Origin: Deltaproteobacteria bacterium
Lineage (GTDB): Bacteria; Myxococcota_A; UBA9042; DTJE01
Direction: 5' to 3'
Assembly (NCBI GenBank): GCA_016784945.1
Contig: JADHTP010000023.1
Span: 1-19,992 of the forward strand
DNA: 19,992 bases
Within the stretch, counting starts at the first letter, position 1, and each line of letters begins with the position of its first letter. The position numbers and the translations under genes were made by a program. The notes below the pieces were generated by a model that was given only the letters and a program-made list of their open reading frames with translations, did not search any database and was not told the origin of the DNA. Positions 5,807 through 13,304 of this stretch are shown in pieces.

Positions 5807-7143
5807 ACAGACTTATCGTCGTATTCCTGATGTGCCTTCTTTCCGTTCTTTTCGGATGCAGCCCGTGGGGTGAACGGGAGGTCCGGATCGTCGAGGGCAC
5901 TTCGGGGGCGATCAGGACCGTTCAGGAGATCCTGACCCGCGCCGACGGCCTGACCCCCGAGGTGCTGACGAAGAAGGACATCACCAGGGGAAAGAAGCCC
6001 GACATCAGCATTGCCTTCAGCTACGCACGCGATGACCTGGACGTGCGGACCCTGGTGCCGTTGTACACGCACTACCTTTTCATCGTGGTCCATGACAGCG
6101 ACCAGATCTCCAGTGTTCCCTCACTGGCCAATCACAGGATCGGGACGGGTAAGGCAGATTCCGGCACCGATGGCGTGATGCGGGCCTTGCTGCGGCACTA
6201 CGGGCTGGAAGCCCCGATGGGCCAGCAGGAGGACGACCAGTTCCGGTGTCACGCGTTTTCCAGTGCGGCGGGCAGCATCTGTAATGGGAAATTTGGCGTT
6301 ATGAAAACGAAATTCCATGCCGGTGAAATCGATGCGCTGGTTGTGCTGGGAAAGGAGGACGCCGGAACGGTCCAATGGGCCCTCGACATCGAGGGTACCC
6401 GCCTGCTGAGCCTGGACGAGCCGGAACAGATTGCGCCGGTGATGCAGGGCATCCGTTCCAGCCAGCCATTCGTGGTCAGCCACATCGTGCCTCGGCACCT
6501 GTTCGGCAGCAAGCCCGAAAGGCCCGTTGGTGTCATCGGTTCCAAGGCCCTGCTGGTGGCCCGTACGGATCTCAAGGAATCCACGGCCAAGGCCGTGACC
6601 CAGGCCGTGTTCGAGTACAAGAACCTGGTCTATATCGAGACCGGGGACGGGAAGGGCAGGCAGTATCATCTGCGCGAGATCACCGATCGTTTCGACAGGG
6701 ATGATCTTCAGTTCCCCCTGCACCCGGGAGCCGAACAGTATTACCAGCGGGACAAGCCGCCCTTCTTCGTCGAATACGCCGAGCCCATCAGCCTCGGTCT
6801 GGCGTTGATGGCGGGTGCCTGGTCGGGCCTGATGGCCCTGTGGGCCCGTGGGCGCAGGAAACGACGGGACCAGTTGGGCCGATTCTACAGTGAGTTCCAG
6901 AAGCTCGTGGGCCTCTACGACGAGAAGCACGAAACGCAACTGCACGAGATGTCCGACGACGGTCTTCGCAAGGTCCACGACGACCTGATGGATCTGCGGG
7001 AGAAGGCCTTCATGGCGGCGCTTGCAGGGCAGGCGGAGATGAACAATTCCTTCACGGTCTTTCAAGACTTCGTGCAGTTCGAACTGGAAAAAATCCAGGA
7101 AATCCAGGCGAAGCGGCAAGGGACCGGAGATCAGGAGAACTGA
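5803..7143 (+). CDS. TAXI-family TRAP solute receptor with C-terminal membrane anchor and coiled coil
   Basis: The protein has 446 residues. An N-terminal lipoprotein-like signal ends at C19 (SVLFGC; F at -2 is unusual). Residues 27-315 form a TAXI-type periplasmic solute-binding domain, with EGTSGA, IGTGKADSGTD and the family end-motif PLHPGAEQYY at 305-314. A membrane helix follows at about 329-348, then a basic stop-transfer GRRKRR and about 90 residues of helical, probably coiled-coil cytoplasmic tail. TAXI receptors normally deliver organic acids or amino acids to a fused DctQM permease; no such permease is in the window. The membrane-spanning layout suggests a sensor or tethered receptor. 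It overlaps the upstream small membrane gene by 4 bases and precedes the lipoprotein hydrolase by 4 bases, so all three are probably co-transcribed. Confidence 0.85.
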   Translation: MNRLIVVFLMCLLSVLFGCSPWGEREVRIVEGTSGAIRTVQEILTRADGLTPEVLTKKDITRGKKPDISIAFSYARDDLDVRTLVPLYTHYLFIVVHDSDQISSVPSLANHRIGTGKADSGTDGVMRALLRHYGLEAPMGQQEDDQFRCHAFSSAAGSICNGKFGVMKTKFHAGEIDALVVLGKEDAGTVQWALDIEGTRLLSLDEPEQIAPVMQGIRSSQPFVVSHIVPRHLFGSKPERPVGVIGSKALLVARTDLKESTAKAVTQAVFEYKNLVYIETGDGKGRQYHLREITDRFDRDDLQFPLHPGAEQYYQRDKPPFFVEYAEPISLGLALMAGAWSGLMALWARGRRKRRDQLGRFYSEFQKLVGLYDEKHETQLHEMSDDGLRKVHDDLMDLREKAFMAALAGQAEMNNSFTVFQDFVQFELEKIQEIQAKRQGTGDQEN

Positions 7144-7147
7144 CACT

Positions 7148-8659
7148 ATGATTCGCATGACGTTCCTACTGGCCCCGGCCCTGATGATGGCTTGCGGCTC
7201 CGGCGATGCCGGTGGCCCGGACACCGGTGTCGAAGGAATTGCCGACGCGGGTCACGTGGACCTGCCCCAGCAGGACTCTGGCCCTGTTGACATGCTCGAT
7301 GACACGCCCCCGGAGGTCATCTACTACGAACTGCCGGCCTTCGATCCGGGCAACTACCTGGACCTGAAGACCCAGGATCCGGGTGTCGCCGACCCTGGCG
7401 CCGGGGATCCGGGGACTGTCGATCCAGGTGAGGACACGGGTTCGCCCGTCGTCCACTGCCGGTCCATGGACGACTGCACCCCCGACGAAATCTGCGACTT
7501 CGCACTTCAGCGGTGCGACCCCAGGAGCACCTGGAAGGACCCCTATCAGGCCCTGTTCAGCTTCCATCCCCCGGCCGGCGCCGCAGGGGACCGGATCGTC
7601 ATTGACGGCGCACGATTCTACACATCCTTCATAGGGGCCTTGGCCGTCAAGGCGTACATCGGCAACCAGCTGCTGTCGGGTAACTGGGCGGTGGAGGTGG
7701 ACGAAAACCGAATCGTGGCGGGAGTCCCCGCCGGCGCGTCGGGGCCGGTCAAGGTGGTTTACGAGGGCGGCGGCACCATGACGTCGGCCGGGTCTTTCGG
7801 GGCCACCGCGACGGGTGTGCTGGCCTGCGACGGTTCCACGCCGGGGCCGGGAGCGCCCGGGACCCAACCCTTTTCCACCGGACCCCATGCCGCGGGTTAC
7901 GTGGACATGGACCTGCACGCCACGCGCGTTTTCTACCCGGCCCAGTGCGGGTCGATCCGACGTCCCGCCATCCCGGGGACATGGCCCGTGGTGGGGCTTC
8001 TGCACGGCAACGGCGCCCTGCACATGAACCTGGAGTACCTGGGCCAGTTGCTGGCGACCTGGGGGTTCGTGTCCTTCATGCCGCAAAGCCAGGGCCTCAA
8101 CGAATACAGCCAGGACGTGGTCGATGCCCTGCACGACGTCATTTCCACCCTGCGGGGAAGCGACCTGTCCTCCATCCACCCGGCGCTGACCGGTGTAACC
8201 ACCATGACGGACATTGCTTTTGTCGGTCATTCAAAAGGATGCGCCAGGATGCAGCACGTGCTGGGCTGGGACGGGGACCTGAAGGCGCATACGAAGGCTA
8301 CGGCGTTCCTCGGTCCGGCCGATGACGGCGACGTCATGCCGGGTCTCTTCCTCGTCATCGGCGCGGGTCACGACGGGCAGAGTTTCGCCATGTTCACCGA
8401 GGACGCCTACGACCGCCAGCCGCCCCCGCGGTGGAAGGTCTTCATGCCCGGTGGAAACCATGGCAGCTTCTGCGACCACAAGGTCTACTACATGTTCGAC
8501 GGTCAGCCCGACATCACCCGGCACCAGCAGCTCCGGACGGTCATGAGTTTCGTGGTGCCCCTCATGCAGCGGGCCTTCGGCCAGGCGGAGCCATTCGCGA
8601 CGCAGCTTGATTCACCCCCGCCCTCGGCGATCTACGATGTGGAGTTCCAGCTGAACTGA
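7148..8659 (+). CDS. lipoprotein with alpha/beta-hydrolase domain
   Basis: The protein has 503 residues. The signal peptide ends in a lipobox-like MMAC (C16). An Asp/Pro/Gly-rich linker with DPG repeats (about 65-97) and a small Cys-rich stretch (C104, C110, C116, C123) follow. Residues 134-220 resemble an IPT/TIG-like beta-sandwich (SFHPPAGAAGDRIVIDG). From about 250 there is an alpha/beta-hydrolase fold: the oxyanion segment VVGLLHGNG at 281-289, nucleophile S362 in GHSKG, a probable acid at D409 (GAGHDG), and H438 in PGGNHGSF. The fold fits chlorophyllase/PAF-acetylhydrolase/cutinase-like esterases acting at the cell surface. The substrate is unknown. AGGAG lies about 10 nt before the ATG. 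It is the last gene of the plus-strand run and converges on the aldo/keto reductase with only 10 bp between them. Confidence 0.82.
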   Translation: MIRMTFLLAPALMMACGSGDAGGPDTGVEGIADAGHVDLPQQDSGPVDMLDDTPPEVIYYELPAFDPGNYLDLKTQDPGVADPGAGDPGTVDPGEDTGSPVVHCRSMDDCTPDEICDFALQRCDPRSTWKDPYQALFSFHPPAGAAGDRIVIDGARFYTSFIGALAVKAYIGNQLLSGNWAVEVDENRIVAGVPAGASGPVKVVYEGGGTMTSAGSFGATATGVLACDGSTPGPGAPGTQPFSTGPHAAGYVDMDLHATRVFYPAQCGSIRRPAIPGTWPVVGLLHGNGALHMNLEYLGQLLATWGFVSFMPQSQGLNEYSQDVVDALHDVISTLRGSDLSSIHPALTGVTTMTDIAFVGHSKGCARMQHVLGWDGDLKAHTKATAFLGPADDGDVMPGLFLVIGAGHDGQSFAMFTEDAYDRQPPPRWKVFMPGGNHGSFCDHKVYYMFDGQPDITRHQQLRTVMSFVVPLMQRAFGQAEPFATQLDSPPPSAIYDVEFQLN

Positions 8660-8669
8660 GACGCCGGGG

Positions 8670-9869
8670 TCAGGCCAGGACCCGCACCGCCTCGTGCATG
8701 AGACGTGCGATGGGAAGGCCGTGGGGACACCGTCGCTCCGCTTCCCCGTAGTCCAGCCCGGTCATGTGCCTGCGGGTGGCGGCGTCCATGGCGTGGAAAA
8801 GCCCCCGGGCCTTTTCGGTCTCGCCGTACCCGTGGTGGTACATCAAGTAACGCATCACGTCCGACACGGGAACGTTTCCGTCCACGGCGGCCTCGCAGAT
8901 GTTGGCGCAGCCGGCACAGTACCCCCCGCGGGTCTCGCGGGCATGGGCATCCAACACCCCGCGATCATCCGCCGAGAGTTTCTGACGGTCCCGGGCCGCC
9001 GCCACGAAGGACTTCAGGGTGGACATGTTCTTCATGAGCGCGCACATGGTGCTGATCTTCGGGTTCTCCCACACGGCCTTGAGCTTGGCCTGGTCTTCGG
9101 TGAAGCCCTTCTTGCGGAATCCCTCCACCAGCTTCTTCCCCGTCAGGGCCCGACCGGGGATGGGGCCGAAACCGCGGAACTTCATGGCCGTCAATCCGAT
9201 ACCCGCCCCATGACAGGTACCCACGGCGGCCTTCAGATCTGGCGTGTTCATGGTGCGGTAGTTGTAGGCGAGCATTATCCCGTCGATCCAGTCCAGGTCG
9301 GCCGCCGGGCGGACCGTCCGTGCCACGTTGCGATGGGTGCTGAAGCCGAAGAGGCGGATCCGGCCTTCGGCTTTCATCTTTTCGGCCCATTGACGAGTCG
9401 CGACAAGATTCACCTCGTCGATGTCGCCGATGTTATGGGCGAGGTAGAGATCGATGTAGTCGGTCTTCAGCCTTTCCAGGGATCGTTCCAGCAGGCGGGT
9501 CATCCCCGCGGGGTCCCGCTCGTCGGCCTTGGAAACCAGGAAGACCTTTTTCCGATCATCCGGGTACTTCTTGAAGAAACGACCGAAGCCCGACTCGCTG
9601 AGGCCCCCTTCGTAGCAGTCCGCCGTGTCCCAGTAGCTGACGCCCATCTTGAGGGCCTGGCGCAACAGCAACTGGTTTCCGGGGACGTCGAACATGCCGC
9701 CCAGTGACAGGATGGGCACCCGGACCCCGCTGCGTCCGAAGGGTCGCGTCGGGATGGTCACCGCATCCGCCGCCAGGGCCTTACCGGCGGCAAACAGGGG
9801 CACTGCGCCGGCGACCCCGGCCACCCGAAGGAACTCCCGTCGTGAAATACGTAGTTCCTGGTCAGACAT
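8670..9869 (-). CDS. Tat-exported aldo/keto reductase with C-terminal cysteine cluster
   Basis: The protein has 399 residues. The N-terminus carries a twin-arginine signal, SRREFLRVAG (9-18), followed by a hydrophobic stretch and an ALAA cleavage region. The mature part is an aldo/keto reductase barrel with the full catalytic tetrad: D81 and Y86 (DTADCYEG), K114 (LVSKAD) and H145 (LAHN). These enzymes use NAD(P)H to reduce carbonyls. The C-terminus has C318, C321 and C325 (YCAGCANIC) and C381 (RRCPHGLPI), a CxxCxxxC...CP pattern typical of a 4Fe-4S site. ATG at 9869 is preferred because GGAGG sits 9 nt before it. The ATG at 9878 directly abuts GGAGG and is too close. It lies 30 bp downstream of the methyltransferase gene on the same strand. 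Tat export fits a pre-folded cofactor enzyme; the substrate is unknown. Confidence 0.9.
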   Translation of the reverse strand: MSDQELRISRREFLRVAGVAGAVPLFAAGKALAADAVTIPTRPFGRSGVRVPILSLGGMFDVPGNQLLLRQALKMGVSYWDTADCYEGGLSESGFGRFFKKYPDDRKKVFLVSKADERDPAGMTRLLERSLERLKTDYIDLYLAHNIGDIDEVNLVATRQWAEKMKAEGRIRLFGFSTHRNVARTVRPAADLDWIDGIMLAYNYRTMNTPDLKAAVGTCHGAGIGLTAMKFRGFGPIPGRALTGKKLVEGFRKKGFTEDQAKLKAVWENPKISTMCALMKNMSTLKSFVAAARDRQKLSADDRGVLDAHARETRGGYCAGCANICEAAVDGNVPVSDVMRYLMYHHGYGETEKARGLFHAMDAATRRHMTGLDYGEAERRCPHGLPIARLMHEAVRVLA

Positions 9870-9899
9870 GGCCGTCATCCTCCGTTATTCGCAGTGACA

Positions 9900-10880
9900 T
9901 CATTCCGGGTTCTGTATACGCCAGCATCGATGGACCTTGCGGTTCCGGTAGTCCTCGGGCACCGTGTCCGGCGTTATTTCCTCGATCCGGCTTGCGGGCA
10001 GGTCATCGAACCGGCTGACGAACCTCTGGTGGTTAGTGGAAAAGAACACCACGCCCCCCGGTTCCATGATCCGCAACACCCGGCGGATCAACTGGGGATG
10101 GTCGCGAAGCACGTCGAAACCTTCGCCGCCGGTGCGTATGGTGGAAAAAGACGGCGGGTCCACCATGGCCAGCGTGAACCGCCTGCCCTGGTCCCGGGCC
10201 TTTTCCAGGAAGACCCCCGCATCGCTGCGAATCATCTGGTGTTTGCGACCCTGCAGGTCGTTGAGAGCGAGGTTGTCCCCGGCCCACCGCAGGTAGGGGC
10301 CGGAACGGTCCACGGACACCGAGGATCGCGCACCCCCGGCGGCCGCGTAACAGGTGAACGATCCCGTGTAGCAGTACAGGTTGAGGAAGTCCTGGTCCGC
10401 GGCCATGTCGCGAATCAGGGACCGGGTGTCCCTGTGGTCCGAGAAGAGCCCCGTGTCGAGCTGTTGCGAAAGGTTCACCCAGAAACGAAGGTCCCTTTCC
10501 CGCAGGGAAAACCGCTGACCCTCCTTGCGGGATCGCTGGTATCGCTTTTCGCCTTCCCTGGCCGCGGTCTGGCGTTTCTTCAGGTACAGCCTGGATTCGG
10601 GAATGTCGAGGGCGTGGGCGACGGCCAGACCCATTTCGGGCAGCCAGTCGGGGCCGGTCTGGGTGCGGGTGTACTCGGCCACCACCACGTGGCCAGCGTA
10701 CCAGTCCACCACGGCCCGTATTTCGGGGATGTCCCAGTCGTACAGGCGGAAAGCCTCGATGTTCTGTTTCGCGAATTTTCGCGACAGGAGGGCGTGGCGT
10801 TTTCGGACGCGATTGGCCAGCATCTCCGCGTGGCGGGAACGCTGTTCCGGTGTGTAGGTCTTCAACGGGCTTCCCCCCAT
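9900..10880 (-). CDS. class I SAM-dependent rRNA methyltransferase, RlmK-like, standalone
   Basis: The protein has 326 residues and aligns by motif with the C-terminal (RlmK, 23S rRNA m7G2069) half of E. coli RlmL: ANRVRKRHALLSRKF and RLYDWDIPE (46-54) at the front, LDTGLFSDHR at 141-150, SAM-binding motif I FLNLYCYTGSFT at 165-176, acidic SVDRS at 189-193, catalytic-type VDPPSFS at 240-246, and STNHQRF near 281-287. The THUMP and RlmL (m2G2445) half is absent, so this is a single-activity version. ATG at 10880 has only a weak Shine-Dalgarno; TTG at codon 6 is an alternative. A TACAAT -10-like hexamer lies 27 bp upstream. It is the first gene of a probable pair with the aldo/keto reductase, with no obvious functional link. 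Confidence 0.87.
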   Translation of the reverse strand: MGGSPLKTYTPEQRSRHAEMLANRVRKRHALLSRKFAKQNIEAFRLYDWDIPEIRAVVDWYAGHVVVAEYTRTQTGPDWLPEMGLAVAHALDIPESRLYLKKRQTAAREGEKRYQRSRKEGQRFSLRERDLRFWVNLSQQLDTGLFSDHRDTRSLIRDMAADQDFLNLYCYTGSFTCYAAAGGARSSVSVDRSGPYLRWAGDNLALNDLQGRKHQMIRSDAGVFLEKARDQGRRFTLAMVDPPSFSTIRTGGEGFDVLRDHPQLIRRVLRIMEPGGVVFFSTNHQRFVSRFDDLPASRIEEITPDTVPEDYRNRKVHRCWRIQNPE

Positions 10881-10982
10881 CGAACCCGGTCCGGCGGGTC
10901 CGACACCATTGTACCCGGGTCGGCGTCTTGTCTCTACCGGTCCCGAAGATTAGACTTGCGTGCCATTCGGAGGTGCCGGTCC
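10881..10982. promoter_or_regulatory. divergent promoter region, methyltransferase / tex
   Basis: On the minus strand, TACAAT (10913-10908) is a near-consensus -10 for the methyltransferase, with a weak GAGACA about 15 bp upstream of it. On the plus strand, TTGTCT (10928-10933), a 17-bp spacer and TAGACT (10951-10956) form a plausible sigma70 promoter for tex. CGGAGG (10968-10973) is the tex ribosome-binding site. The assignments are by eye. Confidence 0.45.
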
Positions 10983-13139
10983 ATGGAACGGTTGCTGGAC
11001 AGGGTCTGCGAGCGCACCGGCCTTGGCCGTGTTTCGGTGGGGGGATGCGTCCGACTTCTGGACGACGGCAACACCATCCCCTTCATCGCCCGCTACCGCA
11101 AGGAGGCCACGGGGGCGCTGGACGAAGTGCAGATCCGGGCCGTGGAAGAGGCCTGGCGCGAATACCGGGAAACCGAGGCCCGGAAAAAGACCATCCTCGA
11201 AACCATCGACAAGGCCGGCAAGCTCACCGGGGATCTGCGACGCCGCATCGAGTCCTGCCTGGATCGCAACGAACTGGAGGACATGTACCTGCCCTTCAAG
11301 CCCAGAAAGTCCACCCGGGCGGACAAAGCGCGCAAGGCCGGCCTGGAACCCCTGGCCGAAATGATCCTGGGTCGGCGGCCCGCGCCATCGGACCGATCGG
11401 GCACGGTGAACGGATTCGTGAATCCCGACCTGGGCGTCGCCACCTTCGAAGAGGCGCTGGCCGGGGCCGAGGACATTGTTTCCGACCTGGTTTCAGCGAA
11501 CGGAGAAGCCCGTGCCGCGGTCCGGGACCTGGCCTTCCGATCCGGCGCCATCTCGGCCCGGCGCAAGCGTGGCGCTTCGCCCGAGGCCGACACGTTCAGC
11601 CATTACTTCGAGTACCGGGAGCCCGTGCGGACCGTCGCCTCACACCGGTTCCTGGCCGTGCGGCGGGGAGAGGCCCAGGGGGGCCTGGTGGTGTCGGTGT
11701 CAGTGGACGATGCAAGGGGAATCCAGTTGGCCTCCCGCCCCTTCCTGGGCCGCGTGCCCCACGCCTACCGGGAGGATTTCGAGGCCGCGGTGACCGAGGC
11801 CTGGGACCGGCTGCTCTGGCCATCCATGGATAGGGAGGTCCTTTCCAGGGTGGAAAAATGGGCCCACCGCGAGGCCGTGAGTGTCTTCGAAAACAACCTG
11901 CGAAGCCTCCTGATGGAGCCGCCCCTCACAGGACGGCGGGTGTTGGGCGTGGACCCGGGCTTTCGAAACGGGTGCAAGATGGCCTGCGTGGACGCCACGG
12001 GCCGGGTGCTCCAGACCGCCACCATCTATCCACACGAGCCCCGCGGGGATCGGGAAGGGGCCCGGCGGATCATCGTGGACATGGTGACCCGCCACCGCCT
12101 GGACGTGCTGGCCGTTGGGGACGGGACGGCCCACCGGGAGACCCTGACCTTTCTGGAGTCCATCGAGTGGCCCGACGACGTGAAGATCGAGTCGGTTTCC
12201 GAGGCCGGGGCCAGCGTCTATTCCGCCTCCGAGGTCGCCGGCCGGGAACTGCCGGGGATGGACGTGACCCTGCGGGGCGCTGTGTCCATCGCGAGACGCC
12301 TGCAGGACCCGCTGGCCGAACTGGTGAAGATCGACCCCAGGTCCATCGGCGTGGGTCAATACCAGCACGACGTGGACCAGAAGATGCTGGAACGGGGCCT
12401 GGACGCCGTGGTGGAGGAATGTGTCAATCGGGTGGGCGTGGACGTGAATACCGCGTCGCCCTCCCTGCTGAGGCACGTGGCCGGCATCGGTCCGATCCTC
12501 GCCGGGGCCATGGTGAAGCACCGTGACGTCAATGGACCTTTTTCCGGCCGCGCCGCCCTGCAGAAGGTGCCCGGACTGGGACCGGCCCGTTTCACCCAAT
12601 GCGGCGGGTTCCTGCGGATCCGGGATGGGGCGGAACAGCTGGATGTCACGGGGGTTCACCCCGAGCGCTATGGCCTGGTCCGCCGCATGGTCCGGGCGGC
12701 CGGGGTCGAACTGCGGTCCGTCCTGGGCCACCCCGAGGTGGTGAGGCGTCTGGCCGATCAGGCCGTGGACCGTGGTGACGCCGGGGATGAGACGATCAAG
12801 GACATCTTCGCCGAACTGGAAAAGCCCGGTCTGGACCCGCGGGGCATCAGGGAGGGCGTCCGTTTCGCCGAGGGCATCCACACCATCGAAGACCTGGAAA
12901 CGGGCATGGTCCTGCCGGGCAAGGTGACCAACGTGACGGATTTCGGACTGTTTGTGGACATCGGCGTCCACCGTGACGGACTGGTTCACGTGTCACGGAT
13001 GGCGGATCGTCCCGTGGGTTCCCCTTTCGACGTGGCCCGGCCCCAGCAGGCGGTCACCGTTCTGGTGGTCGATGTGGACCTGGACCGCAACCGGATCAGC
13101 CTGTCCATGAAGCCGTCGGAAGTCGGTTCACCTGGATGA
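10983..13139 (+). CDS. tex: Tex family transcription/RNA-binding protein
   Basis: The protein has 718 residues. The domain order is that of Tex: an N-terminal helical domain (IPFIARYRKEATGALDE at 32-48), a YqgF/RuvC-like nuclease-fold domain (about 318-440; RVLGVDPGFRNG, VGDGTAHRET, SEAGASVYSAS), the GVGQYQHDVDQ segment (456-466), helix-hairpin-helix motifs (about 490-545; VAGIGPILAGAM and VPGLGPARF), and a C-terminal S1 RNA-binding domain (about 641-711; GMVLPGKVTNVTDFGLFVDIG). Tex is a widely conserved cytoplasmic nucleic-acid-binding protein linked to transcription and RNA metabolism. The ATG at 10983 is chosen by CGGAGG 9 nt upstream; the frame is open far to the left but there it overlaps the antisense methyltransferase. 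At 718 residues it is a little shorter than the usual 770 or so. It converges on the hydratase/dehydrogenase gene. Confidence 0.97.
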   Translation: MERLLDRVCERTGLGRVSVGGCVRLLDDGNTIPFIARYRKEATGALDEVQIRAVEEAWREYRETEARKKTILETIDKAGKLTGDLRRRIESCLDRNELEDMYLPFKPRKSTRADKARKAGLEPLAEMILGRRPAPSDRSGTVNGFVNPDLGVATFEEALAGAEDIVSDLVSANGEARAAVRDLAFRSGAISARRKRGASPEADTFSHYFEYREPVRTVASHRFLAVRRGEAQGGLVVSVSVDDARGIQLASRPFLGRVPHAYREDFEAAVTEAWDRLLWPSMDREVLSRVEKWAHREAVSVFENNLRSLLMEPPLTGRRVLGVDPGFRNGCKMACVDATGRVLQTATIYPHEPRGDREGARRIIVDMVTRHRLDVLAVGDGTAHRETLTFLESIEWPDDVKIESVSEAGASVYSASEVAGRELPGMDVTLRGAVSIARRLQDPLAELVKIDPRSIGVGQYQHDVDQKMLERGLDAVVEECVNRVGVDVNTASPSLLRHVAGIGPILAGAMVKHRDVNGPFSGRAALQKVPGLGPARFTQCGGFLRIRDGAEQLDVTGVHPERYGLVRRMVRAAGVELRSVLGHPEVVRRLADQAVDRGDAGDETIKDIFAELEKPGLDPRGIREGVRFAEGIHTIEDLETGMVLPGKVTNVTDFGLFVDIGVHRDGLVHVSRMADRPVGSPFDVARPQQAVTVLVVDVDLDRNRISLSMKPSEVGSPG

Positions 13140-13165
13140 CCTGCGGGTGTGCATGCCGGGGATCG

Positions 13166-13215
13166 TTTTTTTTGGGGGGGGGCGCCTCACCCCTGCTTCG
13201 CCAAGGCTACGCAGG
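13166..13215. repeat. T8G9 homopolymer junction and imperfect palindrome
   Basis: Eight T (13166-13173) run directly into nine G (13174-13182). A small imperfect palindrome follows: CCTGC (13192-13196) with GCAGG (13211-13215), and GCC (13200-13202) with GGC (13205-13207). It lies between the convergent tex and hydratase/dehydrogenase genes. A T-tract could end tex transcription, but no strong stem precedes it. Confidence 0.5.
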
Positions 13216-13237
13216 CCGGGTCGCCCACCTGGCACGT

Positions 13238-13265
13238 GGGACGGTATGGAGACCGTCCCCTACAA
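13238..13265. repeat. dispersed hairpin repeat, copy 2 (REP-like)
   Basis: GGGACGGT (13238-13245) pairs with ACCGTCCC (13252-13259) around loop ATGGAG, followed by CTACAA. It matches the copy at 89-115 at 25 of 27 positions. As there, it is followed by a heptamer array and lies downstream of a minus-strand gene. Confidence 0.75.
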
Positions 13266-13272
13266 TCCTCTG

Positions 13273-13304
13273 ACGATTGACGATCAACGATAAACGCCCC
13301 TACA
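13273..13304. repeat. heptamer tandem array C plus CCCCTACA end
   Basis: ACGATTG, ACGATCA and ACGATAA stand in phase (13273-13293), then ACG. CCCCTACA at 13297-13304 follows; its reverse strand, TGTAGGGG, contains the TAG stop of the next gene. The same arrangement occurs at 116-168. Confidence 0.65.

Noticed and set aside
7340..7440. DPG repeats in the lipoprotein as a DNA tandem repeat or frameshift
   Set aside because: The reading frame continues normally and such Asp-Pro-Gly linkers are common in surface lipoproteins of this type of organism.
9894..10982. In-frame extension of tex to the left by 363 codons
   Set aside because: It lies over the antisense methyltransferase, lacks Tex similarity, and the ATG at 10983 has a good ribosome-binding site.
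11700..12989. 429-codon open frame on the minus strand
   Set aside because: It is antisense to tex; tex has a full domain set, so this is a shadow.
13160..13176. Rho-independent terminator for tex
   Set aside because: The T8 tract is there, but no stable stem precedes it.
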